Assembly: GCF_019145375.1 (NCBI RefSeq)
Contig: NZ_JAHSTX010000001.1
Span: forward strand, 2,455,001 to 2,519,000
Direction of reading: 5' to 3'
Length of the DNA stretch: 64,000 nucleotides
Source of the DNA: Pseudomonas triticicola
GTDB taxonomy: Bacteria; Pseudomonadota; Gammaproteobacteria; Pseudomonadales; Pseudomonadaceae
The notes under the pieces were generated by a model. That model saw only the letters and a list, made by a program, of their open reading frames with translations, was not told where the DNA came from and did not search any database. Shown one piece after another: positions 44,810 through 54,783 of the stretch. Each line of letters opens with the position of its first letter. Within the stretch, counting starts at the first letter, position 1. The position numbers and the translations under genes are program-made.

Positions 44810-45225
44810 TCGCACCCCTCACGCCCTCTCCTTTCGGAACCCCGGATTCGGGTCTACGCTTCATCGAAGCGGACCGGCTGAAGTCGGTTTCCAGATCAAT
44901 CCCGAACGATGCGCGCCGTGAACCGGCTGATGGATTCGCCGCAAACGCAGGTAGATAACGGCTGTTGCGCCGATTGCCCTCAATCCCCCGATCACGACCT
45001 GTGAACGGGCACCGTTGACGGCGATCCGGATTGCGAGCTTTTTTGCGCCCACTGCGACATTTTGTCAGAGGCCATTTTTGACCCTACGCGGCGCATGGAA
45101 AGGCCGCAGAATCAGCGTTGGAAAGCATTGACCCAGGTCATGGCGCGTTGCAATGACCCCCTGCTTTATACATACTTGCGGCCGATTTTATCCCTATAAA
45201 AATACCCAAACCGTGGAACCTTAGA
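44810..45225. other. Regulatory intergenic region between the cco operons
   Basis: No gene is supported here. The right half holds an Anr-like box (45128) and a -10-like element (45167). The left half contains only unremarkable sequence. Confidence 0.6.
45128..45172 (+). promoter_or_regulatory. Anr-type promoter of the second cco operon
   Basis: TTGAC-CCAG-GTCAT is an imperfect match to the Anr/FNR box TTGAT-N4-ATCAA. TATACA at 45167 is a likely -10 element. The box centre lies about 43 bases before the expected transcription start, close to the -41.5 position of class II activation. Confidence 0.55.
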
Positions 45226-46668
45226 ATGAGCACAGCAATCAGTCCGACTGCTTATAACTATAAGGTAGTCCGCCAGTTCGCCATCATGACGGTGGTCTGG
45301 GGGATCCTTGGCATGGGGCTCGGTGTCTTCATTGCCTCGCAACTGGTCTGGCCGGAATTGAACTTCGGTCTGCCGTGGACGAGCTTTGGACGCCTGCGCC
45401 CGTTGCACACAAACCTGGTGATTTTCGCCTTCGGCGGTTGTGCACTGTTTGCCACTTCCTACTATGTCGTGCAGCGAACCTGCCAGACGCGACTGATTTC
45501 CGACAGCCTCGCGGCCTTCACCTTCTGGGGCTGGCAAGCGGTCATCGTCGGCGCCATCATCACCTTGCCGCTGGGTTACACCACCACCAAGGAATACGCC
45601 GAGCTGGAATGGCCGATCGCAATTCTGCTGGCCATTGTCTGGGTCACTTACGGTCTGGTGTTCTTCGGCACCATCACCAAGCGCAAAACCAAGCACATCT
45701 ACGTTGGTAACTGGTTCTACGGCGCGTTCATCGTGGTCACCGCGATGCTGCACATCGTCAACCACATGTCGCTGCCGGTCAGCCTGTTCAAGTCGTATTC
45801 GGCCTACTCCGGTGCCACTGACGCGATGATCCAGTGGTGGTACGGCCACAACGCGGTGGGTTTCTTCCTGACCACCGGTTTCCTCGGGATGATGTATTAC
45901 TTCGTGCCGAAACAGGCCGAACGCCCGATCTACTCCTATCGTCTGTCGATCGTGCACTTCTGGGCGCTGATCACCCTCTACATCTGGGCCGGCCCGCACC
46001 ACCTGCACTACACCGCCCTGCCGGACTGGGCACAATCGCTGGGCATGGCGATGTCGATCATCCTCCTGGCGCCAAGCTGGGGCGGCATGATCAACGGCAT
46101 GATGACCCTGTCGGGCGCCTGGCATAAGTTGCGCACCGACCCGATCCTGCGCTTCCTCGTGGTGTCGCTGGCGTTCTACGGCATGTCGACCTTCGAAGGG
46201 CCGATGATGGCGATCAAGACCGTCAACTCGCTCTCGCACTACACCGACTGGACCATCGGCCACGTACACGCCGGCGCCCTCGGTTGGGTAGCGATGATCT
46301 CGATCGGCGCGATCTACCACATGATCCCGAAACTGTTCGGCCGGGCGCAGATGCACAGCACCGGGCTGATCAACGCGCACTTCTGGCTTGCGACCATCGG
46401 TACCGTGCTCTACATCGCGTCGATGTGGGTCAATGGCATCACCCAGGGCCTGATGTGGCGTGCAATCAACGATGACGGCACCCTCACCTACTCGTTCGTC
46501 GAAGCGCTGCAGGCCAGCCACCCGGGCTTCATCGTCCGTGCGCTGGGCGGTGCTTTCTTTGCCAGCGGCATGCTGCTGATGGCTTACAACGTGTACCGCA
46601 CCGTTCGTGCGTCGAATCCGGTTGAAGCCGAAGCCGCCGCCAAGATTGCCGTTGTTGGAGCTCACTGA
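45226..46668 (+). CDS. ccoN: cbb3-type cytochrome c oxidase subunit I (second operon)
   Basis: This protein of 480 residues is nearly the same as the first ccoN product across the membrane core ([33 protein letters not shown]) and differs mainly at both ends. The gene order duplicates the first operon fully, so two isoenzymes are made. An Anr-like promoter lies upstream, suggesting induction at low oxygen. P. aeruginosa also has two linked cbb3 operons with unequal Anr dependence; I do not assign isoform numbers because the order may differ. Confidence 0.97.
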   Translation: MSTAISPTAYNYKVVRQFAIMTVVWGILGMGLGVFIASQLVWPELNFGLPWTSFGRLRPLHTNLVIFAFGGCALFATSYYVVQRTCQTRLISDSLAAFTFWGWQAVIVGAIITLPLGYTTTKEYAELEWPIAILLAIVWVTYGLVFFGTITKRKTKHIYVGNWFYGAFIVVTAMLHIVNHMSLPVSLFKSYSAYSGATDAMIQWWYGHNAVGFFLTTGFLGMMYYFVPKQAERPIYSYRLSIVHFWALITLYIWAGPHHLHYTALPDWAQSLGMAMSIILLAPSWGGMINGMMTLSGAWHKLRTDPILRFLVVSLAFYGMSTFEGPMMAIKTVNSLSHYTDWTIGHVHAGALGWVAMISIGAIYHMIPKLFGRAQMHSTGLINAHFWLATIGTVLYIASMWVNGITQGLMWRAINDDGTLTYSFVEALQASHPGFIVRALGGAFFASGMLLMAYNVYRTVRASNPVEAEAAAKIAVVGAH

Positions 46669-47276
46669 TGAAGCATGAAGCTGTCGAGAAGAATATTGGC
46701 CTGCTGGCCTTCTTCATGGTCATCGCCGTCAGCGTCGGTGGTCTGACCCAAATCGTTCCGCTGTTCTTCCAGGACGTCACCAACAAGCCGGTCGAGGGCA
46801 TGAAGCCGCGCTCGGCGCTGGAACTGGAAGGCCGCGACGTGTACATCGCCAACGGTTGTGTCGGCTGCCACTCGCAGATGATCCGCCCGTTCCGCGCTGA
46901 AACCGAACGCTATGGCCACTATTCGGTTGCCGGTGAAAGCGTCTGGGATCACCCGTTCCTGTGGGGTTCCAAACGTACCGGTCCGGACCTGGCCCGTGTG
47001 GGCGGTCGTTACTCCGATGACTGGCAACGTGCGCACTTGTACAACCCGCGCAACGTGGTCCCCGAGTCGAAAATGCCGGCTTACCCGTTCCTCGTGGAAA
47101 ACAAGCTCGACGGCAAGGAAACCGCGAAAAAAATGGAAGTCTTGCGCACCCTCGGCGTGCCTTACACCGACGAAGACATCGCCGGTGCACAGGATGCCGT
47201 GAAGGGCAAAACCGAAATGGACGCGCTGGTGGCCTATCTGCAAGGCCTGGGCACCATCATCAAAAGCAAACGGTGA
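46668..47276 (+). CDS. ccoO: cbb3-type cytochrome c oxidase subunit II (second operon)
   Basis: This protein of 202 residues has an N-terminal anchor and the CVGCH haem motif ([14 protein letters not shown]). Its ATG overlaps the ccoN stop by one base (TGATG), showing translational coupling. It differs from the first copy mainly in the [10 protein letters not shown] region. Confidence 0.97.
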   Translation: MKHEAVEKNIGLLAFFMVIAVSVGGLTQIVPLFFQDVTNKPVEGMKPRSALELEGRDVYIANGCVGCHSQMIRPFRAETERYGHYSVAGESVWDHPFLWGSKRTGPDLARVGGRYSDDWQRAHLYNPRNVVPESKMPAYPFLVENKLDGKETAKKMEVLRTLGVPYTDEDIAGAQDAVKGKTEMDALVAYLQGLGTIIKSKR

Positions 47277-47281
47277 ATCTG

Positions 47282-47467
47282 ATGGATATCGGGATGATTC
47301 GAGGCCTGGGCACCGTGGTCGTGATGGTGGCCTTCATCGGTCTGGCCTTGTGGGTGTTCAGCCCCAAGCGCAAGTCGGAATTCGACGACGCGACCATGCT
47401 GCCTTTTGCCGATGATCCCGAAGCCGTCAAGCACGTCGAGCAAGCTTCTAGGAGTAACAAAGAATGA
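47282..47467 (+). CDS. ccoQ: cbb3 oxidase small subunit CcoQ (second operon)
   Basis: This small membrane protein has about 61 residues, one helix ([19 protein letters not shown]) and the [18 protein letters not shown] tail. The ATG at 47282 aligns best with the first copy; a GTG at 47273 overlapping the ccoO stop is an alternative. Its stop overlaps ccoP by four bases. Confidence 0.9.
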   Translation: MDIGMIRGLGTVVVMVAFIGLALWVFSPKRKSEFDDATMLPFADDPEAVKHVEQASRSNKE

Positions 47468-48447
47468 CTACGTTCTGGAGTCTGTACGTCACAGTCCTCA
47501 GTCTCGGTACGATCTTCGCCCTGACCTGGCTGCTGCTGTCGACCCGCAAGGGCCAGCGCAGCGAACAGACGGACGAGACGGTCGGCCACTCCTTCGACGG
47601 GATCGAGGAGTACGACAACCCGCTGCCGAAATGGTGGTTCATGCTGTTCGTCGGCACCATCATTTTTGCCCTGGGTTATCTGGTGCTGTACCCGGGCCTG
47701 GGCAACTGGAAAGGTCTGCTGCCGGGCTACAACTATCTGGATACCGAGAAGCAGACCGCGTTCGCCAACGGCCAGACCGGCTGGACCGGCGTCCACGAGT
47801 GGGAAAAGGAAATGGCCCGTTCGGACGCTCGCTTCGGTCCGATTTTCGCCAAGTTCGCGGCGATGCCGATCGAAGAAGTCGCCAAGGATCCGCAAGCACT
47901 GAAGATGGGCGGCCGTCTGTTCGCGTCCAACTGCTCGGTGTGCCACGGTTCCGACGCCAAGGGCGCCTATGGCTTCCCCAACCTGACCGACGCCGACTGG
48001 CGCTGGGGCGGTGAGCCGGAAACCATCAAGACCACCATCATGGGCGGCCGCCACGCGGTGATGCCGGCGTGGGCGGAAGTGATCGGTGAGCAAGGCGTGG
48101 CCGATGTGGCTGCTTACGTGGTGACCAATCTCGACGGCCGTAAATTGCCGGAAGGCACCAAGGCCGACCCGGCCAACGGCCAGAAACTCTTCGCCGCCAA
48201 CTGCGTGGCTTGCCACGGCCCTGCCGGTAAAGGCACCCCGGCCATGGGCGCGCCTGACCTGACACACCCGGGCGCATTCATCTACGGCTCGAGCTTCGCG
48301 CAACTGCAGCAGACCATCCGTTACGGTCGTCAGGGCCAGATGCCTGCGCAGGAACAACTGCAGGGCAATGACAAGGTGCACCTGCTGGCGGCGTATGTTT
48401 ACAGCCTGTCCCATGGTGAAAAAGCGCCGGAGGCGAAGGCTGAGTAA
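47464..48447 (+). CDS. ccoP: cbb3-type cytochrome c oxidase subunit III, dihaem (second operon)
   Basis: This protein of 327 residues has two membrane helices and haem motifs CSVCH and CVACH. It carries an additional segment ([17 protein letters not shown]) between the membrane part and the first haem domain that the first copy largely lacks. A strong terminator follows directly. Confidence 0.97.
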   Translation: MTTFWSLYVTVLSLGTIFALTWLLLSTRKGQRSEQTDETVGHSFDGIEEYDNPLPKWWFMLFVGTIIFALGYLVLYPGLGNWKGLLPGYNYLDTEKQTAFANGQTGWTGVHEWEKEMARSDARFGPIFAKFAAMPIEEVAKDPQALKMGGRLFASNCSVCHGSDAKGAYGFPNLTDADWRWGGEPETIKTTIMGGRHAVMPAWAEVIGEQGVADVAAYVVTNLDGRKLPEGTKADPANGQKLFAANCVACHGPAGKGTPAMGAPDLTHPGAFIYGSSFAQLQQTIRYGRQGQMPAQEQLQGNDKVHLLAAYVYSLSHGEKAPEAKAE

Positions 48448-48465
48448 GACCAACGCCTGAAGCAT

Positions 48466-48502
48466 AAAAGGCCCCGCCAATGAGATTGGCGGGGCCTTTT
48501 TT
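48466..48502 (+). terminator. Terminator of the second cco operon
   Basis: AAAAGGCCCCGCCAAT and ATTGGCGGGGCCTTTT form a perfect 16-bp stem with a GAG loop, followed by TT. It is a textbook intrinsic terminator. Confidence 0.95.
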
Positions 48503-48617
48503 ATGGGGGCATTTACGCTTTGAGACGTTTTGTTGATAGACCCGTCCTGACGTGCCCCGGTAGGTTTTCCTCAGCCCGATGAGCCACATCGGGATCTATA
48601 TTCAGGATGAAGCCGAC

Positions 48618-48824
48618 ATGCACGAAAGCACACCATCAAAACTCTTCCAACCCTGTTTCGATATTCAAGTCTCGCCCACAAAAACGCCGGCGCAGCCCAA
48701 CAATACATTTGCGCAAAACGTCTCGGACAATTCAGGTAACGGTGGCGGTCTGGACAGTCTGGGCGGCGGCAGATTGCCCGGACCCGGGAGACGCAGGGCT
48801 CCCCCCTTGGGAACGGTGAGTTAG
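48618..48824 (+). CDS. Possible small hypothetical protein
   Basis: A 68-codon frame begins MHESTPSKLFQPCFDIQ. AGGA precedes the ATG by 11 bases. The C-terminus is rich in Gly, Pro and Arg. I recognise no family. The frame lies in the 535-base gap between the cco terminator and ccoG, and may be chance. Confidence 0.25.
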   Translation: MHESTPSKLFQPCFDIQVSPTKTPAQPNNTFAQNVSDNSGNGGGLDSLGGGRLPGPGRRRAPPLGTVS

Positions 48825-48860
48825 CCACCCCAGCAAAACCGTCCATACTCAACAAGTCAA

Positions 48861-48874
48861 TTGATCTGCGTCAG
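48861..48874 (+). promoter_or_regulatory. Anr-like box upstream of ccoG
   Basis: TTGAT-CTGC-GTCAG matches eight of ten positions of the Anr consensus. It could start transcription near 48909, ahead of a terminator hairpin and ccoG. Confidence 0.45.
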
Positions 48875-48986
48875 GCTTTTGCGCAATCGCTACACCATCC
48901 GCATTTTTTACCCAACGCGACCAAAGGTCGCACCCTTGAGCCAGAGCGGCAGGCGTATCATCGCGCTACTGCAACAGCCTTTTTGA

Positions 48987-49019
48987 CCTCGGTCGGCACG
49001 TATCGACCGAGGCATTTTT
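48987..49019 (+). terminator. Terminator or attenuator just before ccoG
   Basis: CCTCGGTCG and CGACCGAGG form a perfect 9-bp stem with an 8-base loop, followed by CATTTTTC. It ends 18 bases before the ccoG start codon, too close for an unrelated gene's end unless ccoG starts from read-through or the hairpin is regulated. Confidence 0.75.
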
Positions 49020-49037
49020 CCACTGCCGTGGGATGCA

Positions 49038-50456
49038 ATGATGAGCAATCAGATTCCGGTACACGACGTCACGCCGCCGAGCAAGAACGCGAACAACAGC
49101 GTCGACCTTTATGCCTCACGAGAAAAAATCTACACCCGTGCCTTCACCGGCTTGTTCCGCAATCTGCGGATGCTCGGCGGTGCGGCGTTGTTTCTGCTGT
49201 ATTTCGGCACGGTGTGGCTGAACTGGGGCGGTCACCAGGCAGTGTGGTGGAACCTGCCGGAGCGCAAGTTCTTCATTTTCGGCGCGACCTTCTGGCCACA
49301 GGATTTCATCCTGCTCTCGGGGCTGTTGATCATTGCCGCGTTCGGCCTGTTCTTCATCACGGTCTACGCCGGGCGCGTCTGGTGCGGTTATACCTGCCCG
49401 CAGAGCGTGTGGACGTGGATTTTCATGTGGTGCGAAAAGGTCACCGAAGGCGACCGCAACCAACGCATCAAGCTCGACAAGGCGCCGATGAGCGCCAACA
49501 AATTCCTGCGAAAACTGGCCAAGCACTCGCTGTGGCTGCTGATCGGTTTTGTCACCGGCATGACCTTTGTCGGCTACTTCTCGCCGATCCGCGAACTGGT
49601 CATCGAGTTCTTCACCGGCCAGGCCGATGGCTGGTCGTATTTCTGGGTCGGTTTTTTCACCCTCGCCACGTACGGCAATGCCGGCTGGTTGCGTGAGCAG
49701 GTGTGCATCTACATGTGCCCGTATGCTCGCTTCCAGAGCGTGATGTTCGACAAGGACACGCTGATCGTTTCCTACGACCCGCGCCGTGGCGAAAGCCGTG
49801 GGCCGCGCAAGAAAGGCATCGATTACAAGGCGCTGGGGCTGGGTGATTGCATTGACTGCACGATGTGCGTGCAGGTCTGCCCGACCGGCATCGACATCCG
49901 CGATGGCCTGCAGATCGAGTGCATCGGCTGCGCTGCGTGCATTGATGCCTGCGACAGCATCATGGACAAGATGGATTACCCGCGCGGGCTGATCAGCTAC
50001 ACCACCGAACACAACCTCTCCGGGCAGAAAACCCATAAACTGCGACCGCGCCTGATCGGCTATGCCGTGGTGCTGCTGGCGATGATCAGCCTGTTGGTCG
50101 CTGCGTTCTTCATGCGTTCGCTGGTCGGTTTCGACGTCAGCAAAGACCGCGTGCTGTACCGCGAAAACGCTGAAGGCCGGATCGAAAACGTCTACAGCCT
50201 GAAGATCATGAACAAGGATCAGCGCGACCACACTTACCTGCTGCAAGCCGAGGGTCTGCCGGACCTGCGCCTGCAAGGCAAGCGCGAGATCAAGGTGGCC
50301 GCCGGCGATATAGTCAGCATGCCGGTCGAGTTGTCCAGCGCACCGGAACAACTGCCATCGAGCACCAACGAGGTGAAATTCATCCTCAAGGACGCCGATG
50401 ACAACAGCGTCCACGTTGAAGCCAAGAGCCGATTCATCGGCCCACAAATCCGTTGA
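49038..50456 (+). CDS. ccoG: cbb3 oxidase assembly protein CcoG (FixG/RdxA family)
   Basis: This membrane iron-sulphur protein has 472 residues. Two ferredoxin-type clusters are visible: CIDCTMCVQVCP and CIGCAACIDACD. Five or so membrane helices precede and follow, with the WCGYTCPQSVW motif early, and the C-terminal part is a beta-rich domain. CcoG reduces copper for delivery to the oxidase. It heads the ccoGHIS gene group. Confidence 0.95.
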   Translation: MMSNQIPVHDVTPPSKNANNSVDLYASREKIYTRAFTGLFRNLRMLGGAALFLLYFGTVWLNWGGHQAVWWNLPERKFFIFGATFWPQDFILLSGLLIIAAFGLFFITVYAGRVWCGYTCPQSVWTWIFMWCEKVTEGDRNQRIKLDKAPMSANKFLRKLAKHSLWLLIGFVTGMTFVGYFSPIRELVIEFFTGQADGWSYFWVGFFTLATYGNAGWLREQVCIYMCPYARFQSVMFDKDTLIVSYDPRRGESRGPRKKGIDYKALGLGDCIDCTMCVQVCPTGIDIRDGLQIECIGCAACIDACDSIMDKMDYPRGLISYTTEHNLSGQKTHKLRPRLIGYAVVLLAMISLLVAAFFMRSLVGFDVSKDRVLYRENAEGRIENVYSLKIMNKDQRDHTYLLQAEGLPDLRLQGKREIKVAAGDIVSMPVELSSAPEQLPSSTNEVKFILKDADDNSVHVEAKSRFIGPQIR

Positions 50457-50469
50457 GAGAATTTTGAAC

Positions 50470-51009
50470 ATGCCCGCTGCAAACGCCGCAAGTCCCTGGT
50501 ACAAGCACCTCTGGCCGTGGATCATCATCGCGATTCTGGCCTGCTCGGTGGCCTTGACCCTGTCCATGGTGACCATCGCGGTGAACAACCCGGACAATCT
50601 GGTCAACGACAACTATTACGAAGCAGGCAAAGGCATCAACCGTTCACTGGATCGCGAGCTGCTGGCGCAAACCCTGAAGCTGCGTGCAGCGGTGCATCTG
50701 GATGATGTGACCGGTGAAGTCGATCTGCGCTTGAACGGTGACAGCCAGCCGCAAACCCTGGAACTGAACCTGATCTCGCCGACCCAGCCGGAGAAGGATC
50801 GCAGGATCGTGCTGACCCGCAGCGCAAGCGAAAGCGGGCGCTACATCGGCCAGTTGAGCGACAAGGTCGAAGGGCGACGGTTTGTCGAGTTGCTTGGCAG
50901 CCAGGACGAGCATGTGTGGCGCATGTTTGAAGAAGAACTGGTCAGCCATGACAAAGAGCTGCTGCTGGGAGACGAGCCATTGCAGGGTGCGGAAGATCTG
51001 AAGAAGTGA
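50470..51009 (+). CDS. ccoH: cbb3 oxidase assembly protein CcoH (FixH family)
   Basis: This protein of 179 residues has an N-terminal membrane anchor (WIIIAILACSVALTLSMVTIAV) and the FixH block NPDNLVNDNYYEAGKGIN. It is needed for assembly of the CcoN core. The ATG at 50470 lies 13 bases after the ccoG stop; the longer upstream frame overlaps ccoG. Confidence 0.93.
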   Translation: MPAANAASPWYKHLWPWIIIAILACSVALTLSMVTIAVNNPDNLVNDNYYEAGKGINRSLDRELLAQTLKLRAAVHLDDVTGEVDLRLNGDSQPQTLELNLISPTQPEKDRRIVLTRSASESGRYIGQLSDKVEGRRFVELLGSQDEHVWRMFEEELVSHDKELLLGDEPLQGAEDLKK

Positions 51010-51022
51010 ATCAAAATCAAGA

Positions 51023-51179
51023 GCCCCCTCACCCTAGCCCTCTCCCGGAGGGAGAGGGGACTGATCTCGGTTGCCTGGAAGCGGGGCGTATGACAGTGAC
51101 AATGTCAGCGACTGAAGCCGCTCTTCAGGCTCACACCGATCGGCTCCCTCTCCCTCCGGGAGAGGGCTGGGGTGAGGGC
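51023..51179. repeat. Large inverted repeat between ccoH and ccoI
   Basis: CCCTCACCCTAGCCCTCTCC at the left and GGAGAGGGCTGGGGTGAGGG at the right are near-perfect complements, each followed or preceded by CTCCCGGAGGGAGAGGG-type palindromes. The transcript between the two genes could fold into a long stem. Confidence 0.75.
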
Positions 51180-51223
51180 AAGCGAACACCCCCAATGCAA
51201 GGGCTCACACCCTCATCAATGCC

Positions 51224-53674
51224 ATGACCAACCCAGTTCCCTGCTACCACTGCGCCCTGCCCGTCCCGTCTGGCAGCCGCTTCACCGCCGTCGTCCTCGG
51301 GCAGGCCCGCGAGTTCTGCTGCCCGGGCTGTCAGGCGGTGGCCGAAGCCATCGCCGCCGGTGGTCTGGAAAGTTATTACCAGCATCGCAGCGAAGCCTCG
51401 GCCAATCCCGAAGCGCTGCCGGTGCAACTGAGCGATGAACTGGCGCTGTACGACCGCGCCGACGTGCAGCAACCGTTCGTGCGCCACGAAGGCGATCTGG
51501 CCGAAACCACCTTGTTGATGGAAGGCATCAGTTGCGCCGCCTGTGGCTGGCTGATCGAGAAACACCTGCGCACCCTGCCCGCCGTCGCCGAAGCGCGGCT
51601 GAACCTGTCCAACCATCGCCTGCACGTGCGTTGGGCCGACGCACAATTGCCGCTGAGCCAGATCCTCGCCGAGCTGCGCCACATCGGTTACGCCGCCCAC
51701 CCCTATCAAGCCGATCGCGCCAGCGAACAATTGGCCAGCGAGAATCGCCTGGCCCTGCGCCAGCTCGGCGTCGCCGGTCTGCTGTGGTTTCAGGCGATGA
51801 TGGCGACCATGGCCACCTGGCCGGAATTCAACATCGACCTCAGCCCCGAGCTGCACACGATCCTGCGCTGGGTCGCGCTGTTTCTGACCACACCGATCGT
51901 GTTCTACAGCTGCGCGCCGTTCTTCAAAGGCGCGATGCGCGATTTACGTACCCGCCACCTGACCATGGACGTTTCAGTTTCACTGGCGATCGGCAGCGCT
52001 TACATCGCCGGGATCTGGACGTCGATTACCGGGGTCGGCGAGCTGTACTTCGATGCGGTCGGCATGTTCGCCCTGTTTCTTTTGGCCGGGCGCTATCTGG
52101 AACGCCGCGCCCGCGAACGCACCGCTGCTGCCACCGCGCAACTGGTCAATCTGTTACCGGCCTCGTGCCTGCGCCTGGATAGCGATGGCCAGAGCGAACG
52201 GATCCTGCTCAGCGAGCTGCGTGTGGGCGAGCGGATTCTGGTGCAGCCGGGCTCGATTCTGCCGGCTGACGGCAAGATCATCGACGGTCAGTCGAGCATC
52301 GACGAATCGCTGCTGACCGGCGAATACCTGCCACAGCCGCGCACGCTCGGTGATGCGGTAACTGCGGGCACGCTCAACGTCGAAGGCGCATTGACCGTGC
52401 AAGTGCAGGCGCTGGGACAGGACACGCGTCTCTCCGCGATCGTGCGCCTGCTCGACCGCGCTCAGGCGGAGAAACCGCGTCTGGCGGAAATCGCCGACCG
52501 CGCCGCGCAATGGTTTTTGCTGCTGTCGCTGATTGCGGCGGCAGTGATCGGCCTGCTGTGGTGGCAGCTGGACTCAGTGCGGGCGTTCTGGATCGTTCTC
52601 GCCATGCTGGTGGCGACCTGCCCGTGCGCGCTGTCGCTGGCGACGCCGACCGCCCTCACCGCCGCCACCGGCACCCTGCACAAACTCGGCCTGCTGCTGA
52701 CCCGCGGTCATGTGCTGGAAGGCTTGAACCAGATCGACACGGTGATTTTCGACAAGACCGGCACGCTCACTGAAGGCCGCTTGGTGCTGCGCTCGATTCG
52801 CCCGCTCGGGAGGCTGGACAGCGAGCAATGCCTGAGCCTCGCCGCTGCGCTGGAAAACCGTTCGGAACACCCGATTGCCCGCGCTTTCGGCCGTGCGCCG
52901 CTGGCCGCCGAGGACGTCCACAGCACACCGGGGCTGGGCCTGGAAGGCGTGGTCGGTGAGCAACGCTTGCGCATCGGTCAGGCGCCGTTCGCCTGTGCAC
53001 TGAGCGGCGCGGCACTGCCGTCAATGCCTGATGAAGCCGGGCAATGGTTGCTGCTCGCCGACACACACGGACCGCTGGCGTGGCTGGTGCTCGATGATCG
53101 CCTGCGTGACGACGCCCCTGCCCTGCTCGCGGCCTGCAAAGCGCGGGGCTGGCGCACCTTGCTGTTGTCCGGCGACAGTTCGCCGATGGTCGCCAGTGTC
53201 GCCGCCGAACTGGGCATCGACGAGGCCCGTGGCGGCTTGCGCCCCGATGACAAACTGCAAGTGCTGCAGCAACTTCATCGCGAAGGTCGCAAAGTGCTGA
53301 TGCTCGGTGATGGCGTCAACGACGTGCCGGTGCTGGCCGCGGCCGACATCAGCGTGGCGATGGGCTCGGCTACCGATCTGGCGAAAACCAGCGCCGATGC
53401 GGTGCTGCTGTCCAACCGTCTCGATGCTTTGGTGCAAGCTTTCACACTGGCGCGGCGCACGCGCCGGGTAATCATCGAAAACCTGCTGTGGGCAGCGCTG
53501 TACAATGGCCTCATGTTGCCGTTCGCCGCCCTCGGCTGGATCACTCCGGTGTGGGCGGCGGTCGGCATGTCGATCAGTTCGCTGACCGTGGTGCTCAACG
53601 CCCTGCGCCTGACTCGCCTGCCGAGCGCGCCGGCCGCCGGCAGCCCGACCCACACCCGTCCGCTGCCGGCCTGA
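51224..53674 (+). CDS. ccoI: Copper-transporting P1B-type ATPase CcoI (FixI family)
   Basis: This protein of 816 residues has an N-terminal cysteine-rich part (PCYHCALPVP, CCPGCQAV), a metal-binding domain with CAAC near residue 105, eight membrane helices, the transport motif CPC (TCPCALSLATPTALTAATG), the phosphorylation site DKTGTLTEG with Asp510, the SEHPIARAF motif and GDGVNDVPVLAAADI. It exports copper to the periplasm for CuB insertion. It is separated from ccoH by a structured repeat of about 200 bases. Confidence 0.95.
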   Translation: MTNPVPCYHCALPVPSGSRFTAVVLGQAREFCCPGCQAVAEAIAAGGLESYYQHRSEASANPEALPVQLSDELALYDRADVQQPFVRHEGDLAETTLLMEGISCAACGWLIEKHLRTLPAVAEARLNLSNHRLHVRWADAQLPLSQILAELRHIGYAAHPYQADRASEQLASENRLALRQLGVAGLLWFQAMMATMATWPEFNIDLSPELHTILRWVALFLTTPIVFYSCAPFFKGAMRDLRTRHLTMDVSVSLAIGSAYIAGIWTSITGVGELYFDAVGMFALFLLAGRYLERRARERTAAATAQLVNLLPASCLRLDSDGQSERILLSELRVGERILVQPGSILPADGKIIDGQSSIDESLLTGEYLPQPRTLGDAVTAGTLNVEGALTVQVQALGQDTRLSAIVRLLDRAQAEKPRLAEIADRAAQWFLLLSLIAAAVIGLLWWQLDSVRAFWIVLAMLVATCPCALSLATPTALTAATGTLHKLGLLLTRGHVLEGLNQIDTVIFDKTGTLTEGRLVLRSIRPLGRLDSEQCLSLAAALENRSEHPIARAFGRAPLAAEDVHSTPGLGLEGVVGEQRLRIGQAPFACALSGAALPSMPDEAGQWLLLADTHGPLAWLVLDDRLRDDAPALLAACKARGWRTLLLSGDSSPMVASVAAELGIDEARGGLRPDDKLQVLQQLHREGRKVLMLGDGVNDVPVLAAADISVAMGSATDLAKTSADAVLLSNRLDALVQAFTLARRTRRVIIENLLWAALYNGLMLPFAALGWITPVWAAVGMSISSLTVVLNALRLTRLPSAPAAGSPTHTRPLPA

Positions 53675-53697
53675 GCCGCGCGGGCCTGGAGTTACCG

Positions 53698-53910
53698 ATG
53701 CCAGCTCTCTATGTGATGATTCCCGCTGCCTTGCTGATCGTCGCCATCGCCGTGTACATCTTCTTCTGGGCGGTGGACAGCGGTCAGTACGACGACCTCG
53801 ACGGCCCGGCGCACAGCATCCTGTTTGACGATCAGGATCCCAACCACACCGCTGCAGTGGACGAAGCCAACGCCGGCAAACCGGACGACAAGGCGCCACC
53901 CCATGCTTGA
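53698..53910 (+). CDS. ccoS: cbb3 oxidase maturation protein CcoS
   Basis: This small protein of 70 residues has a single membrane helix at the start (LYVMIPAALLIVAIAVYIFFW) followed by the CcoS block AVDSGQYDDLDGPAHSILFDD. It is required for cofactor insertion into the oxidase. It begins 23 bases after ccoI and overlaps the next gene by eight bases. Confidence 0.93.
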   Translation: MPALYVMIPAALLIVAIAVYIFFWAVDSGQYDDLDGPAHSILFDDQDPNHTAAVDEANAGKPDDKAPPHA

Positions 53911-54586
53911 ACTGGCGCCCCTGCTGGTCTCGGCGCTGATCCTCGGCCTGCTCGGTGGCGGCCACTGTCTGGGTATGTGCGGCGGCCTGATGGGCGCGCT
54001 GACCCTGGCGATTCCCAAAGAGCAGCGCAGCCGGCGCTTTCGTCTGTTGCTGGCGTATAACCTCGGGCGGATTTTCAGTTATGCCACGGCGGGATTGCTC
54101 ATCGGCCTCGCCGGCTGGGCAGTCGCCAACAGCCCGGCGGCGCTGTTCATGCGCGTGCTGGCCGGGTTGCTGCTGATCGCCATGGGTTTGTACCTGGCCG
54201 GTTGGTGGAGCGGGCTCACGCGTATCGAAGCGCTCGGGCGTGGTTTGTGGCGTTTCATTCAACCGGTGGCGAATCGCTTGCTGCCGGTTTCCAGCCTGCC
54301 GCGTGCCTTGCTGCTCGGTGCGCTGTGGGGCTGGCTGCCGTGCGGGCTGGTTTACAGCACCCTGCTGTGGAGCGCGAGTCAGGGCAATGCGCTGGACAGT
54401 GCGTTGCTGATGCTCGCTTTCGGCCTCGGCACCTGGCCGGTGCTGCTCGCCACCGGGCTGGCGGCTGAACGGGTCACCGCGATCTTGCGCAAACGCAGCG
54501 TGCGCATGGCGGGTGGCTTGCTGGTGATTGTGTTTGGCCTGTGGACCTTGCCCGGGCCGCATCAGCATTGGCTTATGGGCCATTAA
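53903..54586 (+). CDS. SafE/TauE-like (UreH-type) membrane protein
   Basis: This protein of 227 residues has six or so membrane helices, with conserved GGGHCLGMCGGL at the first helix and WGWLPCGLVYSTL in the middle, both carrying Cys residues. The family (DsbD_2-like/SafE) is often next to ccoS in gamma-proteobacteria. Overlap with ccoS suggests that it helps cbb3 maturation, perhaps metal or thiol handling. The exact function is not established. Confidence 0.85.
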   Translation: MLELAPLLVSALILGLLGGGHCLGMCGGLMGALTLAIPKEQRSRRFRLLLAYNLGRIFSYATAGLLIGLAGWAVANSPAALFMRVLAGLLLIAMGLYLAGWWSGLTRIEALGRGLWRFIQPVANRLLPVSSLPRALLLGALWGWLPCGLVYSTLLWSASQGNALDSALLMLAFGLGTWPVLLATGLAAERVTAILRKRSVRMAGGLLVIVFGLWTLPGPHQHWLMGH

Positions 54587-54602
54587 ATGTGTGGGGAGGC
54601 CT

Positions 54603-54673
54603 TCGCGAGCAGGCTCGCTCCCACAGGTCTTGAGTACGCTGCAAATCCAATGTGGGAGCGAGCCTGCTCGCGA
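54603..54673. repeat. REP pair (inverted)
   Basis: CGCGAGCAGGCTCGCTCCCA in the copy at 54603-54626 faces its reverse complement at 54651-54673, between the SafE-like gene and hemN. Confidence 0.85.
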
Positions 54674-54706
54674 AGACGCCCGCACGAACAACACAAATCC
54701 TCGCCG

Positions 54707-54748
54707 TTGATGCAAATCAACATGCCCTGTAACGCCCTCCCCTAGACT
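54707..54748 (+). promoter_or_regulatory. Anr-dependent promoter of hemN
   Basis: TTGATGCAAATCAA is a perfect Anr/FNR box (TTGAT-N4-ATCAA). TAGACT at 54743 is a suitable -10 element, placing the box centre about 41 bases before the transcription start, the classical activating position. Confidence 0.9.
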
Positions 54749-54783
54749 CGCCACACTGCCAGCCTATCCGGGGGAATGCCCGC

